Made by a program: the position numbers and the translations under genes. Below are positions 49,335 to 57,801 of a stretch of DNA of 64,000 nucleotides, in pieces. Each line of letters begins with the position of its first letter. Within the stretch, counting starts at the first letter, position 1. The notes beneath the pieces are model-generated. The model was given only the letters and a program-made list of their open reading frames with translations, ran no database searches and had not been told where the DNA came from. Where the stretch lies: contig NZ_JAAIMM010000017.1 in the NCBI RefSeq assembly GCF_013300725.1, positions 21,889-85,888 on the forward strand. The letters are read 5' to 3'. The stretch comes from Allocoprococcus comes (lineage in GTDB: Bacteria > Bacillota > Clostridia > Lachnospirales > Lachnospiraceae).

Positions 49335-49649
49335 GATATGAGAAAAGCGATGATGAAGAGAGTAGGTCTTTTGAATGTTTACAGAGAAGTCCCGCAGAGG
49401 CTGAGAGGGATGACTGGAGAAGGACTGAAGATGGCTTCTGAGCAGCGTAGGTGAACATAAGGAAGCAACGAATCAGTTTCCTGTGCAAGCGTGCGATGGG
49501 TTCCGCCCGTTACAGCGGCGAGTGCAGATATGGACTGCCAAAAGCAGCAGACTGTACCCGGTGAGATTCTTCCTGTGAGGGAAGGATGAAGAGAAGTGGT
49601 AACACGGTAATAATCCCGTCTTCTATATTTTATAGAAGGCGGTTTTTTT
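49335..49649 (+). ncRNA. T-box leader of metG
   Basis: A long leader with the GA-rich kink AAGAGAGTAG, stem I, and the T-box core AAGTGGTAACACGG (49594-49607). The terminator CCGTCTTCTATA (49616-49627) pairs with TATAGAAGGCGG (49631-49642) before seven T; the 5' side of this stem can pair with the T-box core to form the antiterminator. Uncharged tRNA(Met) should promote read-through into metG. ATG at 49431 in GAAGATGGCTTC is a possible specifier codon, not proven. Confidence 0.88.
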
Positions 49650-49774
49650 ATATATTAGAAAATGCTCTTTTCTAATATATAAAAAACGCTCCGCGAGGAT
49701 GCGCACTGCGGCGCACAAGGAAGATGTCGCAAGCGACCGCGCAGGCACCAGAATGTGCCAAGGCACATTCTTTT
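49650..49774. repeat. Hairpin-rich, GC-rich intergenic element before metG
   Basis: A perfect 13-bp hairpin (ATATATTAGAAAA, 49650-49662, with TTTTCTAATATAT, 49668-49680) is followed by a GC-rich stretch of about 60 bp containing GCGCAC/GTGCGC and GTCGC/GCGAC, and then AGAATGTGCC/GGCACATTCT (49750-49771) with TTT. The GC content contrasts with the AT-rich surroundings. It could be an inserted repeat family member. Confidence 0.6.
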
Positions 49775-49809
49775 ACTTAATAATTAAAAGAAAAAGGAGA
49801 TAAAGAACC

Positions 49810-51714
49810 ATGGCAGACAAACCAAAATATTATATTACAACTGCAATTGCTTATACATCAGGCAAGCCACATATCGGTAACACATACGAGATCGTGCTGG
49901 CAGATGCAATTGCACGTTACAAGAGAAGTCAGGGATACGATGTATTTTTCCAGACAGGAACTGATGAGCATGGACAGAAGATCGAATTAAAAGCAGAAGA
50001 AGCAGGCGTTACACCAAAGGAATTTGTAGATAACGTATCCGGGGAGATTAAGAGAATCTGGGATCTGATGAACACTTCTTATGACAAATTTATCCGTACA
50101 ACGGATGATTATCATGAGAAAGAAGTACAGAAGATATTCAAGAAACTGTATGACCAGGGAGATATTTACAAAGGACACTACGAAGGAATGTACTGTACTC
50201 CATGCGAATCCTTCTTCACAGAATCCCAGCTTGTAGATGGAAAATGTCCGGACTGCGGACGCCCGGTACAGCCTGCAAAAGAAGAAGCATACTTCTTCAA
50301 GATGAGCAAATATGCAGACAGACTGATTGAATATATCAATACACATCCGGAATTTATCCAGCCGGTAGCACGTAAGAATGAGATGATGAACAACTTCCTT
50401 CTTCCGGGCCTTCAGGATCTGTGTGTATCCAGAACTTCTTTCAAATGGGGAATCCCGGTAGACTTTGATCCGAAGCATGTTGTTTATGTATGGCTTGATG
50501 CTCTTACCAACTATATCACCGGTATCGGATATCACTGTGATGGTGAAAGCGATGAAATGTTCAATAAGAACTGGCCGGCAGACCTTCATCTGATCGGAAA
50601 AGATATCATCCGTTTCCATACAATTTACTGGCCGATCTTCCTGATGGCACTTGGACTTCCGCTTCCAAAACAGGTATTCGGACATCCGTGGCTGCTTCAG
50701 GGCGATGGAAAAATGAGTAAATCTAAAGGAAATGTTCTTTACGCAGATGAGCTGGTAGATTTCTTCGGAGTCGATGCAGTACGTTACTTCGTTCTGCATG
50801 AGATGCCATTTGAAAATGACGGTGTGATTTCATGGGAACTGATGGTAGAAAGACTGAATTCAGATCTTGCCAACACACTTGGAAACCTTGTAAACCGTAC
50901 TATTTCTATGACAAATAAATACTTTGGTGGAACTGTGACAAATAAAGGTGTGACAGAAGAAGTAGATGCAGATCTGAAAGCTGTAACAGAAAATACACCG
51001 AAGCTCGTAGAAGCAAAAATGAAAGAATTGCGTGTAGCAGATGCGATCACGGAGATCTTCAATCTGTTTAAACGCTGCAACAAATATATTGATGAGACAA
51101 TGCCTTGGGCACTTGCAAAGGATGAAAGTAAGAAGGATCGTCTGGAGACAGTACTCTGGAATCTGATCCAGAGTATTTCCGAAGGTGCAAAACTTCTGGA
51201 ATCCTTCATGCCGGAAACATCAGAAAAGATTCTTGCACAGCTTGGTGGCGGAAATGTAACTGACAAACCGGAAATCCTGTTCCAGAGACTCGATCTGGAA
51301 GAAGTTATGAAAAAAGTAGCAGAACTTCATCCACCAGTTAAAGAAGAGAAAGAAGAGGAAGAAGAAGGAATCGACATCGAAGCAAAACCGGAGATCACTT
51401 TCGAGGACTTTGAAAAAATGCAGTTCCAGGTAGGTGAGATCATTTCCTGCGAGGCAGTGAAGAAATCTAAAAAACTGCTCTGTTCACAGGTTAAGATCGG
51501 AAGTCAGGTAAAACAGATCGTATCCGGAATCAAAGCACACTACACACCGGAAGAGATGGTAGGCAAGAAGGTTATGGTTCTTGTGAACCTGAAACCTGCA
51601 AAACTCGCCGGAGTGCTTTCAGAAGGTATGTTGCTCTGCGCAGAAGATGCAGATGGAAATCTTGCGCTGATGACACCGGAGAAGAAGATGCCGGCAGGAG
51701 CAGAGATCTGTTAA
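49810..51714 (+). CDS. metG: Methionyl-tRNA synthetase
   Basis: A 634-residue class I enzyme. The HIGH-like motif is HIGNTYE, the zinc knuckle uses CTPCESFF and CPDCGRPV, and the KMSKS motif is GDGKMSKSKGN. The anticodon-binding helical domain spans about 360-510, followed by an acidic linker (EEKEEEEEG) and a C-terminal tRNA-binding OB-fold (FQVGEIISCEAVKKSKKLL). Length fits the Firmicute form with the fused C-terminal domain. AAAGGAG precedes the ATG. Controlled by the upstream T-box. Confidence 0.97.
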   Translation: MADKPKYYITTAIAYTSGKPHIGNTYEIVLADAIARYKRSQGYDVFFQTGTDEHGQKIELKAEEAGVTPKEFVDNVSGEIKRIWDLMNTSYDKFIRTTDDYHEKEVQKIFKKLYDQGDIYKGHYEGMYCTPCESFFTESQLVDGKCPDCGRPVQPAKEEAYFFKMSKYADRLIEYINTHPEFIQPVARKNEMMNNFLLPGLQDLCVSRTSFKWGIPVDFDPKHVVYVWLDALTNYITGIGYHCDGESDEMFNKNWPADLHLIGKDIIRFHTIYWPIFLMALGLPLPKQVFGHPWLLQGDGKMSKSKGNVLYADELVDFFGVDAVRYFVLHEMPFENDGVISWELMVERLNSDLANTLGNLVNRTISMTNKYFGGTVTNKGVTEEVDADLKAVTENTPKLVEAKMKELRVADAITEIFNLFKRCNKYIDETMPWALAKDESKKDRLETVLWNLIQSISEGAKLLESFMPETSEKILAQLGGGNVTDKPEILFQRLDLEEVMKKVAELHPPVKEEKEEEEEGIDIEAKPEITFEDFEKMQFQVGEIISCEAVKKSKKLLCSQVKIGSQVKQIVSGIKAHYTPEEMVGKKVMVLVNLKPAKLAGVLSEGMLLCAEDADGNLALMTPEKKMPAGAEIC

Positions 51715-51813
51715 TTAAAACGGAGCAGACAAGTCGTGAGGCAGATTGGGAATATCTGCCTGATTAAAAAAATAAGAGATCAATATATCACAGAGATTGC
51801 TGTGATGTAACAG

Positions 51814-51857
51814 AAAAAGAGGAAACGACCACAGATAATGTAGTTGTTTCCTCTTTT
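51814..51857. terminator. Bidirectional terminator between metG and the 86-aa gene
   Basis: AAAAGAGGAAACGAC (about 51815-51829) pairs with GTTGTTTCCTCTTTT (51843-51857), with one wobble. It serves the convergent metG and small membrane protein genes. Confidence 0.85.
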
Positions 51858-51861
51858 GGGA

Positions 51862-52122
51862 TTACTGTGTGTTATCGGCAGTGTCGTGAGTCGTTTTATC
51901 AGAAGTCTTTACGGAATCTGTAATACTTTCTTCACTGCTCAGTTTTGATTCCAGTCCGGCATTCTTTTCCTTGAGTGTAGCAAGCTGATTGTTCAGCTCC
52001 AGAGTCTGCGAATAGAGTTTCTTATTTGACTGATGCAGCGTATGTATTCTGCACATAGAAAAAATTAAAAGAATTGTTAAAATGATCAGTGCCACATCTT
52101 TCCACATTACTTTATTTTTCAT
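51862..52122 (-). CDS. Small membrane-anchored coiled-coil protein (86 aa)
   Basis: An 86-residue protein. ATG 52122 follows GGGAGGG; the longer open frame upstream lacks a site. One membrane helix (WKDVALIILTILLIFSMC) is followed by a heptad-rich region (LHQSNKKLYSQTLELNNQLATLKEKNAGLESKL) and a polar Thr/Asp-rich tail. This resembles FtsL/DivIC-like or other small bitopic proteins, but no family is recognised. It stands alone between convergent terminators. Confidence 0.65.
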   Translation of the reverse strand: MKNKVMWKDVALIILTILLIFSMCRIHTLHQSNKKLYSQTLELNNQLATLKEKNAGLESKLSSEESITDSVKTSDKTTHDTADNTQ

Positions 52123-52291
52123 AAAAATCCCTCCCGCTATATCCTTTTTTCCTGTGTAATTATTATACATCAAACAGAAAAATTTACCATTGTCAAAGTG
52201 CTATATTTTATAGAACAAACAGAGCAAAAATTAGGCAAAAAGAAAAGAACTGAAAAATACAGTTCTCTTCTCATTTACACCAAAAGTGTGA

Positions 52292-52323
52292 TAGAATTTT
52301 CTACTCTACACGGGAAAATTCTA
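52292..52323 (-). terminator. Hairpin after thiC
   Basis: TAGAATTTTC (52292-52301) pairs perfectly with GAAAATTCTA (52314-52323) directly after the thiC stop. No clean T-run follows, so it is a probable but imperfect terminator. Confidence 0.5.
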
Positions 52324-52326
52324 AGT

Positions 52327-53637
52327 TTACAGAATATCAATATATTCCCCGGCAAGAGCTTTATTCATACTTCTGACCGCGCAGAATTTTCCGCACATAC
52401 TGCAGGTATCGCTGTGGTCATCTTCCGGTTTGCGGCTGTCACGGATGGCTCTTGCTGTTTCCGGATCCAGAGCGCATGCATACTGTGCTTCCCAGTCGAG
52501 GACGCGGCGGGCATCCGCCATCTTGTCATCAATATCACGCGCATGCGGGATTCCTTTTGCAATGTCAGCTGCGTGAGCAGCGATCTTGGAAGCAATGATT
52601 CCCTGCTTGGTGTCATCTACGTTTGGAAGTGCAAGGTGTTCAGCCGGTGTGACGTAGCACAGGAACGCGGCACCACTCATTGCAGCAACAGCGCCACCAA
52701 TGGCTGCAGTGATGTGGTCATAACCCGGAGCGATATCTGTTACCAGAGGTCCAAGTACATAGAAAGGTGCACCCATGCAGATGCTCTGCTGTACTTTCAT
52801 GTTCGCAGCAACCTGATCCAGCGGCACATGTCCAGGACCTTCTACCATAACCTGTACATTGTGATCCCATGCACGCTTAGTCAGTTCTCCGAGGCGGACG
52901 AGTTCTTCAATCTGGCACACATCAGTAGCGTCAGCAAGACATCCCGGACGACAGGCATCACCAAGGGAAATGGTAACATCATATTCTTCGCAGATGTCGA
53001 GGATTTCATCGTAATGCTCATAGAATGGGTTCTCTTCTCCGGTCATGCACATCCATGCAAAGACAAGACTTCCGCCACGGCTTACGATGTTCATTTTACG
53101 TTTATGTTTTTTGATCTGTTCGATGGTTTTTCTTGTGATTCCGCAGTGAAGAGTGACAAAGTCAACGCCATCCTCTGCGTGAAGACGGACAACATCAATA
53201 AAATCCTGTGCAGTAAGAGTTGCCAGGTCTCTCTGATAATGGATGACACTGTCGTAGACCGGTACAGTTCCAATCATAGCCGGGCACTCGTGTGTCAGCT
53301 TCTGACGGAATGGCTGGGTATTACCGTGGCTGGAAAGATCCATAATTGCTTCTGCACCGAGATTAACGGCACTCATAACTTTCTGCATTTCAATATTATA
53401 ATCTTTGCAGTCGCGGGAAACGCCTAAGTTGACATTGATCTTGGTACGGAGCATACTTCCGACACCTTCCGGGTCAAGGCAGGTATGGTTCTTGTTGGCG
53501 CAGATGGCAACCTTGCCTTCTGCGACAAGCTGCATCAGTTTTTCAACAGGCATATGTTCCTTTTTTGCTACGGTTTCGATTTCCGGAGTCAGAATTCCTT
53601 TTCTGGCAGCGTCCATCTGGGTTGTGTAATTTCTCAT
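52327..53637 (-). CDS. thiC: Phosphomethylpyrimidine synthase
   Basis: A 436-residue radical-SAM enzyme that rearranges aminoimidazole ribotide to HMP-P, the pyrimidine half of thiamine. Signatures: [71 protein letters not shown] and [13 protein letters not shown]. The C-terminal cluster motif is [13 protein letters not shown] precedes the ATG. It follows thiW on the same strand, with a 273-nt structured leader between them. It is short compared with enterobacterial ThiC (about 630), as usual in Clostridia. Confidence 0.96.
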   Translation of the reverse strand: MRNYTTQMDAARKGILTPEIETVAKKEHMPVEKLMQLVAEGKVAICANKNHTCLDPEGVGSMLRTKINVNLGVSRDCKDYNIEMQKVMSAVNLGAEAIMDLSSHGNTQPFRQKLTHECPAMIGTVPVYDSVIHYQRDLATLTAQDFIDVVRLHAEDGVDFVTLHCGITRKTIEQIKKHKRKMNIVSRGGSLVFAWMCMTGEENPFYEHYDEILDICEEYDVTISLGDACRPGCLADATDVCQIEELVRLGELTKRAWDHNVQVMVEGPGHVPLDQVAANMKVQQSICMGAPFYVLGPLVTDIAPGYDHITAAIGGAVAAMSGAAFLCYVTPAEHLALPNVDDTKQGIIASKIAAHAADIAKGIPHARDIDDKMADARRVLDWEAQYACALDPETARAIRDSRKPEDDHSDTCSMCGKFCAVRSMNKALAGEYIDIL

Positions 53638-53685
53638 GTTGTTTTGCCTCCGTTTCTTATTGGTTTGTGAGTATCACAAAAATCT

Positions 53686-53800
53686 GGCGTCAGCAAAACA
53701 CGGACAGCGTACACGAAAAAAACCAGACACAGCCTGATGGTTACACTTCCAGTTCGGAATGATAGAATTGCTAACGCCTTTGTCGGAAAATTTCCGGCAA
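53686..53800 (-). promoter_or_regulatory. Structured thiC leader, possible terminator-embedded riboswitch
   Basis: On the reverse strand GGCGTTAGCAA (53778-53768) can pair with TTGCTGACGCC (53696-53686), 11 bp with one wobble. Inside lies a terminator-like hairpin AACTGGA (53754-53748)/TCTGGTT (53727-53721), followed by TTTTTTT, with a 20-nt loop containing GTGTAACCATCAGG. A further hairpin GCCGGAAA/TTTCCGAC precedes it. No CTGAGA box of the TPP class is present. A terminator with an ordered large loop upstream of thiC is what one would expect of an HMP-PP (thiS-motif) sensor. The class is not verified. Confidence 0.45.
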
Positions 53801-53910
53801 TGAACAGGATTTTATTTGAAAATCTCTGCCTTTTATTACGCGATACAAGGTGGTGTCCCCGGTGTAACGCGGTTTCATTTACAGCAGAGTGCTGTAAGAA
53901 TGAACGATGA

Positions 53911-54417
53911 TTATGCTTCGCGGATCTGAGACATAACGCCGCCTTTTTCCAGAACTGTGATCAGGATGAAAGCAAGGATGCTTCCTGCGACAGTGGAAAT
54001 AAGGAATGGAACGACATAAACGAAAAGTCCTGCCGGCGCAATTCCCATCAGATACAAAGCAACCGGATAAGCGGCAAGTGCGCCAAGGAATCCGGTTCCG
54101 ATCGCTTCGGCAAGGCAGGTAAGACTTAAGATGTGGCATTTTTTGTAGACAAGACCACAGCATAAAGCACCGACCATACTTCCCGGAAAAGCCATAAAGC
54201 TTCCGAGACCGAGCAGATTGCGGAGTAAACTTGCACAGAATGCAATGCCAACGCCCCATGCAGGACCAAGTGTTACGGCGGCAAGAATGTTGACCATATG
54301 CTGTACCGGAGCGCATTTGCTTCCGGCAACCGGTACGCTGATAAAGCTTCCGACGATTGCAAGCGCGGTGAGAACACCGGCAAGTGCGAGTTTCTTTGTT
54401 GTATTATTTTGTTTCAT
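53911..54417 (-). CDS. thiW: Thiamine-related ECF transporter S component ThiW
   Basis: A 168-residue membrane protein with about five or six helices. Signature phrases: KLALAGVLTALAIVGSFISVPV, GSKCAPVQHMVNILAAVTLGP, LLRNLLGLGSFMAFPGSMVGAL and ALAAYPVALYLMG. ThiW is the substrate-binding S subunit of an energy-coupling-factor importer for the thiazole moiety (HET), and ThiC supplies the other half. The TPP riboswitch and two terminator-like hairpins lie upstream. The shared ECF module (EcfA, EcfA', EcfT) is not in the window. Confidence 0.9.
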   Translation of the reverse strand: MKQNNTTKKLALAGVLTALAIVGSFISVPVAGSKCAPVQHMVNILAAVTLGPAWGVGIAFCASLLRNLLGLGSFMAFPGSMVGALCCGLVYKKCHILSLTCLAEAIGTGFLGALAAYPVALYLMGIAPAGLFVYVVPFLISTVAGSILAFILITVLEKGGVMSQIREA

Positions 54418-54439
54418 AGTAGAGTTCTCCTTCCTTTTA

Positions 54440-54473
54440 AATAAAAAAGAAACCCCACACCTGAGTGGAGTTC
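54440..54473 (-). terminator. Second terminator-like hairpin in the thiW leader
   Basis: On the reverse strand AACTCCAC (54472-54465) pairs with GTGGGGTT (54458-54451), one wobble, then TCTTTTTTATTT. It stands directly before the thiW ribosome site, downstream of the first attenuator. Confidence 0.6.
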
Positions 54474-54526
54474 CTGCTGTCCGTAATCACTGAACACATC
54501 ATCTTCGTGTTCCTGATATGTCATGT

Positions 54527-54555
54527 AAAAAAATAAGAGATGCGGAGGCATCTCT
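54527..54555 (-). terminator. TPP riboswitch expression-platform terminator
   Basis: AGAGATGC/GCATCTCT (54555-54548 with 54543-54536, reverse strand), then TTATTTTTTT. It should form when TPP is bound. Confidence 0.8.
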
Positions 54556-54570
54556 ATCAAATACATGGTA

Positions 54571-54660
54571 TACATTCCCTCCGTTGGCATTATCCAAATC
54601 AGGTTACAGGTCGGGACAAATAAATCCCCTCTCAGCCGGTAATCTCCAGCTCCCTGGTAC
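54571..54660 (-). ncRNA. TPP riboswitch (THI element)
   Basis: On the reverse strand the aptamer reads from CCAGGGAGC through CTGAGAGGG (near 54636), then ACCTGTAACCTGATTTGG and ATAATGCCAACGGAGGGA. All the conserved TPP blocks are present: CTGAGA, ACCTGAT, GGATAATGCCA and GGAGGGA. It controls thiW and probably thiC. Thiamine pyrophosphate binding should favour the terminator at 54527-54555. Confidence 0.96.
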
Positions 54661-54681
54661 ATATGAACTTGTACAAATAAA

Positions 54682-54710
54682 ATTATAGCGCGGCATGCCG
54701 GATTTGACAA
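54682..54710 (-). promoter_or_regulatory. Promoter of the thiamine transcript
   Basis: Reverse-strand TTGTCA (54710-54705), 17 bp, TATAAT (54687-54682), just before the TPP aptamer. Confidence 0.85.
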
Positions 54711-54769
54711 GAGAAAATGAAAAAGTATCTCAGAAAAGACATTGTGCAGAATCAGAGTACATTTTCGTA

Positions 54770-54802
54770 CAATAAAAGACGGACAGAAGGTTCTGCCCGT
54801 CT
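54770..54802 (-). terminator. Terminator of the 96-aa gene
   Basis: On the reverse strand GACGGGCAGAA (54801-54791) pairs with TTCTGTCCGTC (54788-54778), one wobble, then TTTTATT. Confidence 0.85.
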
Positions 54803-54840
54803 GGAATTTCATTACCGTCTTATGTAGAATACAGCAGAGA

Positions 54841-55131
54841 TTAGCTGAGCTCTACCTTTAAAGCATCTTCCGGTTTGAATTCATTGTAAAGGTCATAGAT
54901 GTTGTGACCAGTAGACTCGCTGAGGACACGACCTTCCAGAGAGTAGCAGCGGATGAAACGCTTTTTGTCGATTGCTGACCAGTGCTCAACATCCCAGCTC
55001 ATGTATCCGTCTTCGTCAGTCTTCTTTTCTTTCAGGTATACATCAACCTGACGTCCGTCTACCATAATGTCTACAAGTTTTTTTGTGTCGGCTTCCAGCT
55101 CGACATTGTTTACAGTGTCAAATACTTTCAT
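54841..55131 (-). CDS. Conserved small hypothetical protein (96 aa)
   Basis: A 96-residue acidic soluble protein with a strong AGGAGG before the ATG and its own terminator, which argues for real expression. No signal peptide or membrane helix. It contains VDIMVDGRQVDVYLKEKKTDEDGYMSWDVEHW and a tail EFKPEDALKVELS, predicted to be mostly beta with a short helix. No family is recognised. It is monocistronic between the thiamine operon and tatD. Confidence 0.75.
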   Translation of the reverse strand: MKVFDTVNNVELEADTKKLVDIMVDGRQVDVYLKEKKTDEDGYMSWDVEHWSAIDKKRFIRCYSLEGRVLSESTGHNIYDLYNEFKPEDALKVELS

Positions 55132-55282
55132 TTTAAAATCCTCCTATAATATCTGATCAGAATCTTCAGAAATATATTCCCCATACATTTGCAGATGTGA
55201 TCTATTTGCACTATCTATAGTATACATAGAAGAAACCGGATAAGCAAGTAAAAAAAGTGACTATTCAGCGGCTAAGAATGTG

Positions 55283-55291
55283 TGGTATACT
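55283..55291 (+). promoter_or_regulatory. Extended -10 promoter before tatD
   Basis: TGGTATACT (TATACT at 55286-55291) lies 47 bp before the tatD start. No good -35 was seen. Confidence 0.5.
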
Positions 55292-55337
55292 TAGAACATC
55301 TGAGAGCAGTCAGTAAAAAGAAAGCGAGACGAGGAAA

Positions 55338-56099
55338 ATGATATTTGATACACATGCACATTATGATGATGAACAGTTTGACGAGGACCGGGATGAGCTT
55401 TTAAAATCTATGTCGGATCTTGGAGTCGGAACAATCGTGGATGTAAGTGCGACTTATGAATCCTGTGAGAAGGTTCTGGCACTTGCCGGAAAGTATCCAT
55501 ATGTTTATGCTGCAATCGGTGTGCATCCGGATGAGGTTGGAGAACTTAACGAAGATAAGATCCAGCATATGAAAGAACTCTGCCGTAACAAAAAAGTGGT
55601 TGCAGTCGGAGAGATCGGTCTGGATTATTATTGGGATAATGAACCGCATGAGGTACAGCAGAAGTGGTTTATCCGGCAACTGAAGCTCGCGGAAGAAGTA
55701 AAAAAACCAGTAATCATCCACAGCAGGGAAGCTGCCGCAGATACCATGTATATCATGAAAAATTATGCACAGGGGCTTGGCGGAGTTATTCACTGCTATT
55801 CCTATTCGCGTGAAATGGCTGAAGAATATGTGAAGATGGGGTTCTATATTGGAATCGGCGGAGTCGTCACATTTAAGAATGCAAAGAAATTAAAAGATGT
55901 CGCAGCTGCAATCCCGATCGAGAAGATCGTGCTGGAGACAGACTGCCCGTATATGGCACCGGAGCCGTACCGTGGCAAACGGAATCAGTCTTCTTATATC
56001 CGGTATGTGGCTGAGAAAATTGCAGAGTTAAAAGAGATGAGTCTGGAAGAAGTGATCGCTGTGACAGAGAAAAATGCGAGAGATCTGTACGGCATTTAA
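55338..56099 (+). CDS. tatD: TatD-family metal-dependent hydrolase (DNase)
   Basis: A 253-residue TIM-barrel hydrolase. Metal-binding motifs: DTHAHYDDEQF at the N-terminus, the conserved Glu in AVGEIGLDYYWDNEP, IHSREAAADTMYIM, GVIHCYSYS and the Asp in VLETDCPYMAPEPYRGKRN. The family has 3'-5' DNase activity and may act in repair or nucleic-acid turnover. It is followed after 33 bp by rsmA, the conserved tatD-(rnmV)-rsmA order of Firmicutes; the ribonuclease M5 gene usually between them is absent. Confidence 0.94.
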   Translation: MIFDTHAHYDDEQFDEDRDELLKSMSDLGVGTIVDVSATYESCEKVLALAGKYPYVYAAIGVHPDEVGELNEDKIQHMKELCRNKKVVAVGEIGLDYYWDNEPHEVQQKWFIRQLKLAEEVKKPVIIHSREAAADTMYIMKNYAQGLGGVIHCYSYSREMAEEYVKMGFYIGIGGVVTFKNAKKLKDVAAAIPIEKIVLETDCPYMAPEPYRGKRNQSSYIRYVAEKIAELKEMSLEEVIAVTEKNARDLYGI

Positions 56100-56132
56100 G
56101 ACGCAGGCAATGAATAATCAGGAGAATAACAG

Positions 56133-57017
56133 ATGAAAACACCTACACTTGGAAATCCGCAGAATACCATTGAGGTTCTGCAAAAATATAATTTTAATTT
56201 TCAGAAAAAATTCGGACAGAACTTTCTGATCGATGAGCATGTGCTGGATAAGATCATTCGTGCAGCTGAGATCACAAAGGATGATTACGTGTTGGAGATC
56301 GGTCCTGGAATCGGGACGATGACACAGTACCTTGCCTGTGCGGCAAGAGAAGTAACCGCAGTTGAGATCGACCGTGCGCTGATTCCGATTCTGGAAGACA
56401 CACTGAAAGAATACGACAACGTATCGATCATCAATGAAGATATCCTGAAGGTGGATATTGCAGCACTTGCAAAGGAGAAAAACGGAGGACGGCCGATCAA
56501 GGTGGTTGCGAATCTTCCATATTATATAACGACACCGATCATCATGGGCTTATTTGAAAGTCATGTGCCGCTAGAGAGTATTACGGTTATGGTCCAGAAA
56601 GAAGTGGCTGACCGTATGCAGGTAGGACCGGGAACAAAGGATTATGGTGCACTTTCACTTGCTGTACAGTATTATGCAAAGCCGTATATTGTTGCAAATG
56701 TACCACCGAACTGTTTTATGCCGCGTCCGGCAGTCGGCTCAGCAGTAATCCGCCTGACAAGACATCAGAAGCCTCCGGTAGAGGTTATGGATGAAAAGCT
56801 GATGTTCCGCCTTATACGGGCATCCTTTAATCAGAGAAGGAAGACATTGGCAAATGGCCTTAAGAATTCAGGAGAGCTGAATCTTTCAAAGGAAGTCATC
56901 ACTGCTGCGATAGAGAAACTCGGGAAAGGAAGCAGTGTCCGGGGAGAAGCACTGGATCTGGAAGAATTTGCCAGACTGACTAATATTATAAAGGAGGAAA
57001 TGGAGCATGAGGTATGA
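56133..57017 (+). CDS. rsmA: 16S rRNA (adenine(1518/1519)-N6)-dimethyltransferase
   Basis: A 294-residue KsgA-family enzyme that dimethylates two adenines in helix 45 of 16S rRNA. Motifs: FNFQKKFGQNFLIDEHVLDKI, VLEIGPGIGTMTQYL (SAM site), VTAVEIDRALIPIL and catalytic NLPYYITTPII. The C-terminal domain has RPAVGSAVIRL and FNQRRKTLANGLK. Its end overlaps the next gene by 11 bp, so they are translationally coupled. Confidence 0.97.
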   Translation: MKTPTLGNPQNTIEVLQKYNFNFQKKFGQNFLIDEHVLDKIIRAAEITKDDYVLEIGPGIGTMTQYLACAAREVTAVEIDRALIPILEDTLKEYDNVSIINEDILKVDIAALAKEKNGGRPIKVVANLPYYITTPIIMGLFESHVPLESITVMVQKEVADRMQVGPGTKDYGALSLAVQYYAKPYIVANVPPNCFMPRPAVGSAVIRLTRHQKPPVEVMDEKLMFRLIRASFNQRRKTLANGLKNSGELNLSKEVITAAIEKLGKGSSVRGEALDLEEFARLTNIIKEEMEHEV

Positions 57018-57690
57018 AATCAAGGGTGATACCCTTCCGGTAGTGATCTGCCATCTGGAAGCTGGCGAGCGGATGATCACAGAGCGGGGATCCATGGCAT
57101 GGATGTCTCCGAATATGAAGATGGAGACTTCGACAAATGGAGGATTTGGAAAAGCATTTGGAAGAATGTTTTCTGGAGAAGCGATGTTCCAGAACATTTA
57201 TACCGCACAGGGAGGGAATGGACTGATCGCATTTGCATCCAGCTTTCCAGGTTCGATCAAGGCATTTGAAATCGGACCGGGGCAGGAATATATTTTTCAG
57301 AAAAAAGCATTTCTGGCAGGTGAGCCGGGAGTAAATCTATCTGTTCATTTTCACAAGAAAGTGGCTTCAGGATTGTTTGGAGGAGAAGGATTTGTTCTGC
57401 AGAAGGTATCCGGAAATGGAATTGTATTTGCAGAATTCGATGGACATGTGGTAGAATACGAATTACAACCGGGTCAGCAGATCGTGATTGATTCCGGTTA
57501 TCTGGCAGCGATGAGTGTAACATGCCAGATGGATATCCAGACCGTGCCGGGACTTAAGAATATTGTCTTTGGCGGAGAAGGATTATTTAATACGGTTATT
57601 ACAGGACCGGGACATGTATGGCTTCAGACAATGCCGATCAGCAGTGTGGCAGATTCACTGAGACCATATTTTCCAACAAGTAGTAAGTAG
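57007..57690 (+). CDS. TIGR00266/AIM24 family protein
   Basis: A 227-residue all-beta protein of the TIGR00266/AIM24 family. Phrases: GDTLPVVICHLEAGERMITERGSMAWM, MFSGEAMFQNIYTAQGGNGLIAFAS, VEYELQPGQQIVIDSGYLAAM and GLFNTVITGPGHVWLQTMP. The fold is a double-stranded beta-helix assembling into trimers; function in bacteria is not established. It is translationally coupled to rsmA (11-bp overlap), an interesting fixed link. Confidence 0.9.
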   Translation: MRYEIKGDTLPVVICHLEAGERMITERGSMAWMSPNMKMETSTNGGFGKAFGRMFSGEAMFQNIYTAQGGNGLIAFASSFPGSIKAFEIGPGQEYIFQKKAFLAGEPGVNLSVHFHKKVASGLFGGEGFVLQKVSGNGIVFAEFDGHVVEYELQPGQQIVIDSGYLAAMSVTCQMDIQTVPGLKNIVFGGEGLFNTVITGPGHVWLQTMPISSVADSLRPYFPTSSK

Positions 57691-57707
57691 TTTATAAATA
57701 AGAAGAA

Positions 57708-57746
57708 GGGACGGGGGACGATGCTAAAAGTGCGTGTTTCCGTCCC
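57708..57746 (+). promoter_or_regulatory. Hairpin between the AIM24 gene and citrate synthase
   Basis: GGGACGG (57708-57714) pairs with CCGTCCC (57740-57746). There is no T-run, so it is either a weak terminator or a leader element of the citrate synthase gene. Confidence 0.45.
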
Positions 57747-57801
57747 TCATTCATACTTTCTGCAGTATTATGCAGAGCCTTTAACAGAAAGGAGTAGGTG
57801 T

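Noticed and set aside
52198..53427. 409-codon plus-strand frame opposite thiC
   Set aside because: Antisense shadow of thiC; composition is that of reversed thiC codons, with no ribosome site or family motif.
57721..57801. N-terminal extension of citrate synthase
   Set aside because: It covers a hairpin and lacks a ribosome site; ATG 57802 has AAAGGAG.
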